Source: Streptomyces seoulensis
GTDB taxonomy: Bacteria; Actinomycetota; Actinomycetes; Streptomycetales; Streptomycetaceae
Assembly: GCF_004328625.1 (NCBI RefSeq)
Contig: NZ_CP032229.1
Coordinates: forward strand, 3,968,001-4,032,000
Reading direction: 5' to 3'
Length of the DNA stretch: 64,000 bases
The position numbers were made by a program, and so were the translations under genes. Positions 17,026-26,415 of this stretch are shown piece after piece (position 1 is the stretch's first letter; the number at the start of each line of letters is the position of its first letter). The notes below the pieces were generated by a model. The model had not been told where the DNA came from. It saw nothing but the letters and a program-made list of their open reading frames with translations, and did not search any database.

Positions 17026-19371
17026 CTACTCGGTGCGCAGCCCGTCGGGGCGGGTCATGCGGAGCAGCGGCGGCAGGGTGAGCAGCGTGACCGCGAGGAC
17101 GACGCCCGCGCCGACGCCGGTCAGCGCCAGTACGTCGGACCAGACCACGGTCACCTTCGCCGCCGACATCCGCAGCAGCACCGCGCCCAGGCCGACGCCC
17201 ACCACCGCGGCCAGCAGCAGGCCCAGCGTGATCGGGAGGGCCGACTGCCACAGCACCGACCAGCCGAGCGTGCGGCGCCGGGTGCCGAACGCGACCAGCG
17301 CCGAGAGCAGTCTGCGCCGCTCACGCAGCTGCTCCAGCTGGGAGACCAGCAGGCTCGCCCCGATCAGCACCAGCACGCAGGATGCGCCGATCAGCATGCC
17401 GGTGCGCAGCGAGGTGTACCGGGCGGACGTCTCGGTCGGCGTGACGGCCATGATCTCCGCGACCGGGTCAACCCGCGCGGCGGTGTTGCGCACGTACTCC
17501 TGCACGTCCGGCAGCGCCTGGTCCATCCGTACGAAGACCTCGCCGGACAGCGCCGGTTCGGCCGCCTTCGGCAGCGCGGCCGGGGTGACCAGCAGGCCGT
17601 TGGCGCGGGACATGAGCGAGTCTTTGCGCGCCGTGGCCCAGCGCAGGTGCTCCGGCACCGCGATCGGCACCGAGAGGCCGCTGATGTCGGCGTAGGCGGG
17701 GTCGATGTAGGCGTCGTGACCGGGACGCAGCACGGCTTCACGCGAGGTGCGGTCGAAGTCGGTGCCGTACTCCGGACTGGCCAGGGCGAAGGTGTCGCCG
17801 TCGCGGCAGGACGGCAGATGCGCCAGCTCGCGCAGTGAGGCGCAGTCGCCCACGACCACGTCGAGCGAGGCGTCCGCGTCCCGCGGCTTCTCGCCGAGCG
17901 AGGCGGTGGCCAGCCCGACCGAGGCCCGCACCCCCTTGGTCCGGGCGACCGCGGCGGCGGCCGGGCCGACGCGGCTGTCGTCGGAGAGGGCGATCTCCAA
18001 CTGGGCGCGCGACGGGTCCTTCCCGGTGTTCTTCTCGTACTGCCCCTGCACGCCCGCGAAGAGCATCTGGAGCGCGATGGCACCGGCGACGGCGACCGCG
18101 ACGCCGTTGACCGTGCGGGCCGCCGTGCCGCTGCTCAACTGGAGCCTGCGCACGGCCAGTTGCCAGGACAGCGGGCCCGGGTCGAGCCGGGCGACGGCGC
18201 GTTCCACCAGCCAGGGCAGCAGCGAGGTGACGCCGATCAGGAGCAGCAGGACACCGGCGACGACGAGGTACTGGTTGAAGTCGCCGTTCGAGTGGCCCTG
18301 GCCGATCATCGGGTAGAGCAGCGCCAGCCCGGCCAGCGGCAGCAGCAGTCGCCACCACAGCCGGCGCCGGGCGGGCACGGCGGTGCGCACCACGCCGAGC
18401 GGCTCGATGACCACCCCGCGCATGGCCAGCAGCGTCACCAGCACCGCGCACGCCGGGACCGCGAGCGCGACCAGCAGGACGAGCAGGGGAGAGGGGTCGA
18501 GGTAGGCGGGGTAGAAGCTCTCGCCCATGACCGTCACCGAGCCGGCGAGCTGCCGTCCGGCCAGGAACAGTCCGGCGCCGATGACCAGCCCGATCAGCGA
18601 GCCGGCCAGCGCCTCGCCCGCCGCGATCCGACGGGTGGTCCAGCCGTCGGCGCCCACGAGGCGCAGCGCGGCCAGCCTGCGGTCGCGCCGCTCGCCGCCG
18701 AAGCGCACGGCGGCGGCGATGAACACCGCGACCGGCATCAGCAGCACCACGAACACGACCAGCATCATCATCAGCAGCACCGGGTCGACCTCTTCGACGC
18801 CCGGCTGAGGGTCCCCGAACGCGCGCAGCCGTTCGACGCGGGCACCCCCGGTCTTCGGCTTCAGACCCTCGGCGCCGGCGTAGTACGCGAGTTCACGCGG
18901 GCCGAGCAGCCCCTTCGCGCCGACGGTCCCGGTGATCCGGTACGGCAGCCGCTCGCGCAGCAGCTTCGCGTCGGCAGAGGCGAGGAGTTCGCCCAGCGCG
19001 GGGGAGACCAGCATCTCGCCTCTGGCCGGGAAGCGGTCGACGCCCGGCGGCAGCGGGGCCTTCGGGCCCTCGGGTTCGAGGAGACGGCCGCGGATCGACT
19101 TGGTCCGCCACCAGGTGTCGGTGTCCGCCAGCAACAGGGTGTCGTCGCCCTTGGGGCGCGGATGCAGGGCGAACGTGTAATCGGTCCGGGCCTCCTCCAC
19201 CACATGGCGGCCGGAGACGACACCAGGCAGTGCGGTGGTGAGCAGCAGCAACGCCACGCCCATACCGACGCCGACCGCGGTCAGCGCCGTACGGACCCAC
19301 CCCTCGCGCCCCCCGGTCACGGCGAACCGGGCCCCCATCCCCAGGTCTCGCGCGTACTGCCGCAGGCTCAT
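17026..19371 (-). CDS. ABC transporter permease, FtsX/MacB type
   Basis: The 781-residue protein has an N-terminal helix, a large extracytoplasmic domain, and two FtsX-like modules with four-helix groups (about residues 215-345 and 670-775), plus extra central helices near 370-440. This layout is common in streptomycete permeases that export lipoproteins, lipids or peptides, or resist antimicrobial peptides. It overlaps the ATPase gene by ATGA, and the upstream PadR regulator makes a three-gene operon. The substrate is unknown. Confidence 0.88.
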   Translation of the reverse strand: MSLRQYARDLGMGARFAVTGGREGWVRTALTAVGVGMGVALLLLTTALPGVVSGRHVVEEARTDYTFALHPRPKGDDTLLLADTDTWWRTKSIRGRLLEPEGPKAPLPPGVDRFPARGEMLVSPALGELLASADAKLLRERLPYRITGTVGAKGLLGPRELAYYAGAEGLKPKTGGARVERLRAFGDPQPGVEEVDPVLLMMMLVVFVVLLMPVAVFIAAAVRFGGERRDRRLAALRLVGADGWTTRRIAAGEALAGSLIGLVIGAGLFLAGRQLAGSVTVMGESFYPAYLDPSPLLVLLVALAVPACAVLVTLLAMRGVVIEPLGVVRTAVPARRRLWWRLLLPLAGLALLYPMIGQGHSNGDFNQYLVVAGVLLLLIGVTSLLPWLVERAVARLDPGPLSWQLAVRRLQLSSGTAARTVNGVAVAVAGAIALQMLFAGVQGQYEKNTGKDPSRAQLEIALSDDSRVGPAAAAVARTKGVRASVGLATASLGEKPRDADASLDVVVGDCASLRELAHLPSCRDGDTFALASPEYGTDFDRTSREAVLRPGHDAYIDPAYADISGLSVPIAVPEHLRWATARKDSLMSRANGLLVTPAALPKAAEPALSGEVFVRMDQALPDVQEYVRNTAARVDPVAEIMAVTPTETSARYTSLRTGMLIGASCVLVLIGASLLVSQLEQLRERRRLLSALVAFGTRRRTLGWSVLWQSALPITLGLLLAAVVGVGLGAVLLRMSAAKVTVVWSDVLALTGVGAGVVLAVTLLTLPPLLRMTRPDGLRTE

Positions 19372-20057
19372 GCGATGCGCTCCATGTCCCGTGACCGGCC
19401 GTCGCGCACGACGATCTCGCGGTCGGACCAGGCCGCGACCCGGGCCTCGTGGGTGACGAGGACGACGGCCGCGTTGGTGGAGCGGGCGGCGTCGGTGAGC
19501 AGTTCCATCACGCGTTCGCCGTTGAGCGAGTCCAGCGCGCCGGTCGGCTCGTCGGCGAACAGCACCCGGGGCCCGGTGACCAGCGCCCGCGCCACCGCGA
19601 CCCGCTGCCCCTGGCCGCCGGAGACCTGGCCGGGCCGCTTGCGCCGGAGGTCGTCCACCTCCAGGCGCTCCATCCAGGCGAGCGCGGCCCGCTCGGCCTC
19701 CTTGCGGCCGGTGCCGTTCAGCCGCAGCGGCAGCGCCACGTTCTCCACACAGGTCAGCTCGGGGACGAGCTGGCCGAACTGGAAGACGAAGCCGAACTCG
19801 CCGCGCCTGAGCGCGCTGCGCTCGCTGTCGCTCATGGTGGTCAGCTCGCGTCCGGCATAGGTGATCGAGCCGGAGTCGGGGCGCACGATGCCGGCGAGGC
19901 AGTGCAGCAGCGTGGACTTGCCGGAGCCTGAGGGGCCCATCACGGCGACGACCTCGCCGGGGTGGACGGAGAAGGCGGCGTCGTCGAGGGCCGCGGTGGG
20001 CCCGTAGGACTTGCGCAGCTCACGGGCGACGAGCAGGGAGCCGTCGGGCGAGGTCAT
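19368..20057 (-). CDS. ABC transporter ATP-binding protein, MacB/LolD type
   Basis: The 229-residue ATPase has Walker A GPSGSGKST, a Q-loop (FVFQFGQLVPELT), the signature VSGGQGQRVA, Walker B VLFADEPTGALDS and a switch His in VTHE. Start: ATG at 20057 overlaps the padR stop as ATGA, and an in-frame extension to 20111 lies within padR. It pairs with the FtsX-type permease downstream. Confidence 0.93.
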   Translation of the reverse strand: MTSPDGSLLVARELRKSYGPTAALDDAAFSVHPGEVVAVMGPSGSGKSTLLHCLAGIVRPDSGSITYAGRELTTMSDSERSALRRGEFGFVFQFGQLVPELTCVENVALPLRLNGTGRKEAERAALAWMERLEVDDLRRKRPGQVSGGQGQRVAVARALVTGPRVLFADEPTGALDSLNGERVMELLTDAARSTNAAVVLVTHEARVAAWSDREIVVRDGRSRDMERIA

Positions 20058-20578
20058 GCGACCACCTCCGTGCGAAGTTTGTCGAGGCGTGCCGCGGTCA
20101 GTTCCAGCCATCTGAGGTCGGCCTCCAGATGGAACAGGGCGTGGTCGCAGATCAACTGGTCGGCCAGGTCGCCCTTGCGCTTGCGGTCGGTGAGGACGCG
20201 CATGGTGCGCAGGTGCTCGGCGCGCTGGGTGTCGAGGACGTCGGCGGCGTCGCGGTGGGTCAGCAGGGCGAGCACGACCTTGGTGTACAGGGTCGAGCGG
20301 AGGTATTCCTCCGGCTTCTCCGGGGCGGTGAGCCAGCGCTCGACGTCCGTGATGCCGGCGTCGGTGATGGCATACCGCTTCCGGTCGGGCCCTTCGCCCG
20401 CCTCGATGCCCTCGACCTCCACGAGGCCGTTCTTGAGCAGCCGGGACATGGTCGCGTAGACCTGCCCGTAGGCGAGCGGCCGGTCGTGGCCGAAGGTGTC
20501 GTCGAAGGCCCGCTTGAGGTCGTAACCGTGCCGGGGGCCGGACTCCAGGAGTCCTAGAAGGGTGTGACCGATGGACAT
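20054..20578 (-). CDS. PadR-family transcriptional regulator
   Basis: The 174-residue protein has an N-terminal PadR winged helix (HTLLGLLESGPRHGYDLKRAF, LAYGQVYATMSRLLKNGLVE) and a C-terminal helical dimerisation region. It likely represses its own operon with the two ABC genes, released by the transported compound, as for LmrR-type systems. ATG 20578 is chosen; the frame extends to 20626 across the operator-like palindrome. The stop overlaps the ATPase start. Confidence 0.92.
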   Translation of the reverse strand: MSIGHTLLGLLESGPRHGYDLKRAFDDTFGHDRPLAYGQVYATMSRLLKNGLVEVEGIEAGEGPDRKRYAITDAGITDVERWLTAPEKPEEYLRSTLYTKVVLALLTHRDAADVLDTQRAEHLRTMRVLTDRKRKGDLADQLICDHALFHLEADLRWLELTAARLDKLRTEVVA

Positions 20579-20589
20579 GGCGAGCACTC

Positions 20590-20602
20590 TACACACGGTG
20601 TA
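20590..20602. promoter_or_regulatory. Operator-like dyad before padR
   Basis: TACAC-ACG-GTGTA is a perfect dyad 12 bases upstream of the padR start, with a TATACA box overlapping on the minus strand. This suits a PadR autoregulatory operator that covers the -10 element. Confidence 0.5.
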
Positions 20603-20822
20603 TACCCCCGGTGCATAGGGGTGCACGGAACGGTCAACTCCGTTTTTTCGGGCGTCCCCACGGGCAACCTTGGGCGCTTCCTGCCCGTCGGTTCCTTTGG
20701 GGTGGGTGCCGGTGGGTGCTCATTCTCACGTCCGTAAAAGAGTGGATCGGGCGCTCTTTGTCACATAGAGGGGTGTTAGCTTTCGGAGCTGACCCCGAGA
20801 CGGAAGCGGAGCCAAGGGACCC

Positions 20823-23183
20823 ATGGGACGAGCGGACGAGAGACGAGCGCGCCAGCGCGGCGGCCACCGCGCGGCACCCGGACGCCGTTCGGCAGCCCCG
20901 GCCTCCGAGCCCTCCGGCGGTCCCGGCGGCCCGGTCGGCAAGCCCGCCAAGGGCCGAATACGCCGGCTGTTCACCTGGAAGAAGATCCTCGGCACGTTCT
21001 TCGGCCTCTGCCTGCTGTGCATGGCCGGCTTCGCCGCGCTGTACATGTCGGTCGACGTGCCCGCGGGCAACGTGGCCGCCCAGCGGCAGAGCAACGTCTA
21101 CAAGTACAGCGACGGCACGGTCCTCGCCCGCGACGGCGAGGTCAACCGCGAGATAGTCGACCTCTCCAAGGTGCCGCGCAAGGTCCAGCTGACCTTCGTC
21201 GCCGCCGAGAACAAGTCCTTCTACACCGACCCCGGCGTCGACCTGAAGGGCACCGCCCGCGGCCTGCTCAACACCCTTGCCGGACGCGGCAAGCAGGGTG
21301 GCTCGACCATCACCCAGCAGTACGTCAAGAACTACTACCTGAGCCAGGACCAGACCGTCTCCCGCAAGCTCAAGGAGATGGTCATCTCGCTGAAGGTGGA
21401 GCGCGAGAAGTCCAAGGACGAGATCCTCGCCGGGTACATCAACACCAGCTACTACGGCCGCGGCGCCTACGGCATCCAGGCCGCCGCCCAGGCGTACTAC
21501 CACGTCGACGCCCAGGACCTCACGGTCCAGCAGGGCGCCTACCTCGCGGCCCTGCTCCAGGCCCCCAGCCAGTACGACTGGTCCACCGCGACGCCGACCG
21601 GCAAGCGGCTGGTCACCGACCGCTGGAACTACGTCCTGAACAACATGGTCAAGGAGCACTGGCTCGACCCGGGCAAGCGCGCCGCCCTGAAGTTCCCGGT
21701 GCCCAAGGCGCCCAAGGGCGCGCCCGGCATGGAGGGGCAGAAGGGCTATCTGGTCCAGCTGGCCAACACCCAGCTGCAGAACCAGATCATGAAGCAGCAG
21801 GGCATCTCCCGCTCGGAGGCCGAGGCCAAGGTCGAGGGCCAGGGCTGGACCATCACCCTGAACGTCGACCGCAAGAAGCAGGCGGCGCTGGAGAAGTCGG
21901 TCAAGAACCAGCTCACCAGCAAGCTGGAGCCCAAGCAGCGGCCCGTCGACGCCGACGTCCAGGCCGGCGCGGCCTCCGTAGATCCGAAGACCGGCCGGAT
22001 CGTGGCCCTCTACGGCGGCCAGGACTATTACAGCCACTGGACCGACAACGCGTTCCGCCGCGACTACCAGCCCGCCTCCACCTTCAAGCCGGTCATCCTC
22101 GCGGCCGCGCTGGAGCACGAGGCCACCACCCAGAGCGGCACCCTGATCGGCGCCAACACCGTCTACGACGGCACCAGCCGCCGCCAGGTCCTCGACCACG
22201 GCTCCCGCGTCGGCTTCGCCCCGCCCAACGAGGACGACGCGAACTACGGCCCGATCAGCGTCCAGACGGCGATGAACAAGTCCGTCAACTCCGTGTTCGC
22301 GCAGATGGGCGTGGACGTCGGCATGGACAAGGTGATGGACACCGCCAAGCGGCTGGGCATGGACACCGAGGGCATGCAGGCGGTTCCCGCTCAGACCCTC
22401 GGCTCCATGGGCGCGAGCCCGCTGGAGATGGCGGGCATCTACGCCACCCTCGACAACCACGGCCGCAAGGTCACCCCGAGCATCATCAAGTCGGCCGAGC
22501 AGCAGGGCCGTACGGTCCAGCTGCCCAACCCGGTCGGCGAGCGGGTGCTCGACCGGACCACCGCCGACACGGTGACCTCCGTGCTCACCGGCGTCGTCGA
22601 CGACGGCACCGCCCGCCAGTCCGTGGCGAACAGCGCACTGCGGACCGGGCAGCAGGTGGCCGGCAAGACCGGCACCTCGGACTGCGACCGCTCGGCCTGG
22701 TTCACCGGCTACACCCCCGATCTCGTCACCTCCGTCGGCCTGTTCGGCGAGGCGCACAAGGACGGCGGCACCGGCTGCGAGGGCGAGAAGGTCAAGAAGT
22801 TCGCCCATGTCTCGCTCAAGGGCACCATGGGCGGCGGCCGCGTCAACGGCGGTGGCCCGCCGGCCCAGATCTGGGCGGCCTACACCTTCGGGGTGACCCG
22901 GCAGGCCGACTTCGACCTCGACACCACCCAGGGTGCCGCCGTCGCCCCGACCCCGCCGCCGAGCCCCACCAAGACCCCGTCCCAGACGCCCTCGCAGACC
23001 CCGAGCAGCGAACCGCCCACCTCCGCGCCGCCGTCCGAGACACCCAGCGAGACGCCGAGCGACACCCCGTCCTCGACGCCTCCCACCCAGAGCCCGACCC
23101 AGACGCCGACCACCCAGCCGCCGTCCGGGGGCTTCACCCCGCGCAACCCGTTCGACCCGGGCCAGCGGGACGCCCAGCGGTAG
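20823..23183 (+). CDS. Bifunctional class A penicillin-binding protein
   Basis: The 786-residue wall synthase has a basic N-terminal tail and one transmembrane helix near residues 60-80. A GT51 glycosyltransferase domain follows (AENKSFYTDPGVD with catalytic Glu129, GGSTITQQYVKN, GRGAYGIQAAAQAYY). The transpeptidase domain has PASTFKP (Ser419), SVN (487-489) and KTGT (Lys615). The last 80 or so residues are a low-complexity Pro/Thr/Ser tail. It polymerises and cross-links peptidoglycan outside the membrane. Confidence 0.95.
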   Translation: MGRADERRARQRGGHRAAPGRRSAAPASEPSGGPGGPVGKPAKGRIRRLFTWKKILGTFFGLCLLCMAGFAALYMSVDVPAGNVAAQRQSNVYKYSDGTVLARDGEVNREIVDLSKVPRKVQLTFVAAENKSFYTDPGVDLKGTARGLLNTLAGRGKQGGSTITQQYVKNYYLSQDQTVSRKLKEMVISLKVEREKSKDEILAGYINTSYYGRGAYGIQAAAQAYYHVDAQDLTVQQGAYLAALLQAPSQYDWSTATPTGKRLVTDRWNYVLNNMVKEHWLDPGKRAALKFPVPKAPKGAPGMEGQKGYLVQLANTQLQNQIMKQQGISRSEAEAKVEGQGWTITLNVDRKKQAALEKSVKNQLTSKLEPKQRPVDADVQAGAASVDPKTGRIVALYGGQDYYSHWTDNAFRRDYQPASTFKPVILAAALEHEATTQSGTLIGANTVYDGTSRRQVLDHGSRVGFAPPNEDDANYGPISVQTAMNKSVNSVFAQMGVDVGMDKVMDTAKRLGMDTEGMQAVPAQTLGSMGASPLEMAGIYATLDNHGRKVTPSIIKSAEQQGRTVQLPNPVGERVLDRTTADTVTSVLTGVVDDGTARQSVANSALRTGQQVAGKTGTSDCDRSAWFTGYTPDLVTSVGLFGEAHKDGGTGCEGEKVKKFAHVSLKGTMGGGRVNGGGPPAQIWAAYTFGVTRQADFDLDTTQGAAVAPTPPPSPTKTPSQTPSQTPSSEPPTSAPPSETPSETPSDTPSSTPPTQSPTQTPTTQPPSGGFTPRNPFDPGQRDAQR

Positions 23184-23193
23184 GCGTGACACA

Positions 23194-23232
23194 CGCGAAG
23201 GGCGCCCGGCACGATGCCGGGCGCCCTTCGCG
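23194..23232 (+). terminator. Terminator after the penicillin-binding protein
   Basis: A perfect 17-bp stem: the left arm 23194-23210 begins CGCGAAGG, the right arm is 23216-23232, and the loop is ACGAT. It lies between convergent genes and may act on both strands. Confidence 0.9.
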
Positions 23233-23254
23233 TCGTACGGGACGGGGGCCGGGG

Positions 23255-25333
23255 TCAGCCCCCGTGCAGCTCGAACCAGACGACCTTGCCGACGCCCAGC
23301 CGGGTCGCGCCCCAGCGCCGGGCCAGCTTGTTGACCAGGTACAGGCCCCGGCCGCCCTCGTCGGTGGCGCGCGCCTGGCACAGCCGGGGGAGCTGCGGCA
23401 CGTCGTCACCGACCTCGCAGCGCACCACGTCCGTGCGCAGCAGCCGCAGGGTCACCGGACGCGTGGTGTAGCGCACCGCGTTGGTGACCACCTCGCTGAC
23501 CAGCAGCTCGACCGAGTCGGTGAGGTCCTCAAGGCCCCAGTCGGCCAGCGCCGTCCGGGCGAGGCGGCGGGCCTTGCCGGGGGCCGCGTCCTCCGCGTCC
23601 AGCGACCAGTACCGCACGTCGTCGGACGCGATCCCGTCGAAACGGGCCGCGAGCAGGGCGATGTCGTCGTCCCGGTCGCCGGGGCCGAGCATGTCCAGCA
23701 CCTCGTCGCACAGCGCCTCCAGCGGCGGCGGGTGGTCCGGGCCGGTCAGCTGCGCGGTCGCGGTCAGCCGCTCCCGCAACTGCTCTATGCCGGTCCACAC
23801 GTCCCGCAGCCGGGACTCCACCAGGCCGTCGGTGTACAGCAGCAGCGTGGCCCCGGCGGGCGCGTCCAGCTCGACCGCCTCGAAGTCCACCCCGCCCACG
23901 CCGATCGGCGCGCCCGGCGGCACCCGCAGCACCTCGGCGGTGCCGCCCAGGTGCAGCAGCACCGGCGGCGGATGACCGGCGTTGGCGATGGTGATGCGGT
24001 GCGCGACGGGGTCGTAGACCGCGTACATGCAGGTCGCCATGCGGTCGGTGCCCAGGCGCTGGGCCTGCTCGTCCAGGTGGTGCAGGACCTCCTGCGGGGG
24101 CAGGTCCAGGCCGGCCAGGGTCTGCGCGGTGGTGCGGAGCTGGCCCATGATCGCGGCCGAGGTCATGGAGTGACCCATCACGTCACCGACCACCAGAGCC
24201 ACCCGGCTGCCGGGCAGCGGGATCGCGTCGTACCAGTCGCCGCCGACCCGTGCGGTCTCCGCCGCGGGCAGATACCGGGAGGCCAGTCGTACACCGGTCG
24301 GGTGGGGGAGGGTCTCGGGGAGCATGGTGCGCTGCAACTCGTCGGCGATGTACGCCTCGCGGCCGTAGAGCACCGCCTTGTCGATGCCAAGCGCGCTGTG
24401 CGTGGCGAGCTGCGCCGCCACCAGCAGGTCCTCCGCCTCGAAGGCCAGCCGGTCCGGGCGGCGCAGGAACACCGCCGCGCCGATCACCCGGCGCCTGCCG
24501 CGCAGCGGGGCGAGGATCGCCCGCTGGCCGGACGGGACGAGCGCCTCGCCGTCCTCGCCGAGCAGCTCGGGCAGCGCGGCGCGCGCGGCCGGGGTGTCCG
24601 CGAACACCGGGCGCACCCCGCGCAGCACCTCGTTCAGCGCGCCGCCGGGACGCACCTCGCACAGCTCGGCGGTGAGCGCGGCCGGGCCGGAGAGCGCGGC
24701 GAGCGCCGCCGCCTCGGCGTCAGGTTCCGGGAACGCGGGCGGCAGCAGCAGCCCCTCGGTCTCCCGCTCGTCCGGAATCCGGTCGGTGCGGCGCAGCCGC
24801 AGCACCACCGGACCGGTGGGCCGTTCGTCGCCGACCGGCAGCGGATCGCGCAGATAGACCAGGATCGCGTCGGAGAAGGTGGGCACGGTGGCGCGGCACA
24901 GACCCATGACGATCTCGTCCAGGTCGAGGCCGCGCGCGATGCGCCGGGTGGCCGCGCCGACGAACCGCAGCCGGTCGCCGTCACGGCGCATCGGCATCGG
25001 GCGTCCGGGCGGGCCACCGCGGCCGGTACGCCGCTCCTGGCCGCCCGGAGAGCGCTCCTGCTCGGCGCCCGGCTGGGCGGGAATGGACTCCGGCGCGGGC
25101 CTCGGACGGTGTTCCCCCACGCTGGACTTCGCGCGCGCGGGAGGTTCCCCCATGGGCTCGGCGGCGGCAGGCTGCGAGTGCTCAGGGCCGTTGACTGGGC
25201 GCTCCTTCTTCTTGTTCTTCCCCGTGCCCGCGCCGCCCCGGGTCTGGGCCGGTGCGCCCAGCAGCGCCCCGCGCACGGCGGGGTCGACGCCCGGCTGGGG
25301 GCGTCCGCAGGAGGAAGTGGGCTGCTCCGTCAC
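23255..25333 (-). CDS. SpoIIE/RsbU-type PP2C phosphatase with GAF and RsbW-like domains
   Basis: The 692-residue protein has a basic, low-complexity N terminus (about 130 residues) and a GAF sensor region (about 140-330). The PP2C/SpoIIE phosphatase domain has metal-binding Asp in GGDWYDAIPLPG, VVGDVMGHS and LLYTDGLVESR. A C-terminal HATPase_c anti-sigma-like domain contains SEVVTNAVRYT and a GGRGLYLVNKLA box. Such proteins control anti-sigma-factor antagonists in Streptomyces stress and development. The GTG start has no strong ribosome site, so a start further in is possible. Confidence 0.9.
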   Translation of the reverse strand: MTEQPTSSCGRPQPGVDPAVRGALLGAPAQTRGGAGTGKNKKKERPVNGPEHSQPAAAEPMGEPPARAKSSVGEHRPRPAPESIPAQPGAEQERSPGGQERRTGRGGPPGRPMPMRRDGDRLRFVGAATRRIARGLDLDEIVMGLCRATVPTFSDAILVYLRDPLPVGDERPTGPVVLRLRRTDRIPDERETEGLLLPPAFPEPDAEAAALAALSGPAALTAELCEVRPGGALNEVLRGVRPVFADTPAARAALPELLGEDGEALVPSGQRAILAPLRGRRRVIGAAVFLRRPDRLAFEAEDLLVAAQLATHSALGIDKAVLYGREAYIADELQRTMLPETLPHPTGVRLASRYLPAAETARVGGDWYDAIPLPGSRVALVVGDVMGHSMTSAAIMGQLRTTAQTLAGLDLPPQEVLHHLDEQAQRLGTDRMATCMYAVYDPVAHRITIANAGHPPPVLLHLGGTAEVLRVPPGAPIGVGGVDFEAVELDAPAGATLLLYTDGLVESRLRDVWTGIEQLRERLTATAQLTGPDHPPPLEALCDEVLDMLGPGDRDDDIALLAARFDGIASDDVRYWSLDAEDAAPGKARRLARTALADWGLEDLTDSVELLVSEVVTNAVRYTTRPVTLRLLRTDVVRCEVGDDVPQLPRLCQARATDEGGRGLYLVNKLARRWGATRLGVGKVVWFELHGG

Positions 25334-25628
25334 GCGTGTCGAATCCGTCCGTCCGGGGCCGCGCGCAGGGCGCGCGGGAGATGCCGCCGAAGTCCCGATA
25401 CCCGGATCACGTGCCCCAGGAACGGAATTCCCGCGTGGTCAGGGGTGGTTTCCGCCGAGCGGGTGAACCCCGCGCCGGCCGGGCCACCGCCCGCCTCGTA
25501 CCCCTCGCTCACGTGCTGCCGCCCCTCGGTGACATATGGTCAGGCTCTGCGCAGACGCCGGTAGTTGTACCTCGGTGCCCTTGCGGAGGACGATCCTACG
25601 GTTGTGGTCCGGGGGCGCATCAAGGGTC

Positions 25629-26321
25629 TCATGAGGACACGTACGCGGGCGTACGGTCCCAGTCCTCCGGAAGCGCGGGCACCGACCAGGACGGATCGGG
25701 CCGCCAGTGCTGCCAGCCGTCGGTGTACGGGGAGCCCCACGCCTCGATCACCTCCACCGCTCGCCGGCCCGCCGACTTCACCCGCCCGGCGGTCTCCGCG
25801 TCCATCAGGCCGTCCCGCCGGGCCTGGGCGAACTCGTCCTCGTCCCGCCAGTGCCAGGTGCGGTCCGGGTGGACGGAGATGTCCAGGAAGTGGTCCTCGG
25901 AGTCGACCCCGCCGGCCCAACGGGCAAGCGGCTGCTCCAGGTTGACGTACCAGTTCTTGAAGCGCCAGCCCGGTTCCCAGAACAGCCACACCGACCAGGG
26001 CTCACCGGGCCGGGCCAGCTTCAGCACCCCGGTGCCGAACCAGCGGTCCCGCCGCACCACGCGCGGCTTGGTGTAGCGGGACTCCAGCGGCTCCAGATGG
26101 ACCGGGGTGCCGTCGGCGAGGACCGGCTTGACGCACTCGGTGCCGGGGGCCAGCCATACGGCGAGCAGCTCGGCGTCGTCCCGGACGACGGTGACGGGAC
26201 GCGCGATGTGGACCGCGTCGCCCGCGTTCTCCCGGTACCGCCACAGGATCGGGGTGCCGGGGGTCCAGTACGCCGCCGTCGGGGCCGCTTCCGCTCGTCT
26301 CACCGCTTCGTCGTCCGTCAT
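25629..26321 (-). CDS. DUF402 domain protein (FomD-like)
   Basis: The 230-residue protein has the DUF402 pattern: ILWRYRENAGDAVHIARPVTVVRD, LVRHRGAEA-type beta strands, then SVWLFWEPGWRFKNWYVNLEQP and ALARWAGGVDSEDHFLDI...DRTWHWRDEDEFAQA. DUF402 proteins include nucleoside diphosphate/phosphoester hydrolases with two metal ions. The actual substrate here is not known. The 295 bases between this gene and the phosphatase contain no gene I can support. Confidence 0.85.
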   Translation of the reverse strand: MTDDEAVRRAEAAPTAAYWTPGTPILWRYRENAGDAVHIARPVTVVRDDAELLAVWLAPGTECVKPVLADGTPVHLEPLESRYTKPRVVRRDRWFGTGVLKLARPGEPWSVWLFWEPGWRFKNWYVNLEQPLARWAGGVDSEDHFLDISVHPDRTWHWRDEDEFAQARRDGLMDAETAGRVKSAGRRAVEVIEAWGSPYTDGWQHWRPDPSWSVPALPEDWDRTPAYVSS

Positions 26322-26415
26322 GGACAGATATTAGGTGCCGGAAGCACCCGATGCTGCGGTGCGCGTCACCCTTCCGGACAGGTGGCGGGAAATCGGCGGT
26401 GACGTTCGCGGGACG

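Noticed and set aside
20634..23381. Long minus-strand open frame (915 codons) opposite the penicillin-binding protein
   Set aside because: It is antisense to a clear class A PBP, has no domain pattern, and arises from the strong GC3 bias that keeps antisense frames open.
21017..25564. 1515-codon plus-strand open frame
   Set aside because: It runs through the PBP in another frame and antisense to the phosphatase; the composition is Arg/Gly/Pro-rich and has no family resemblance.
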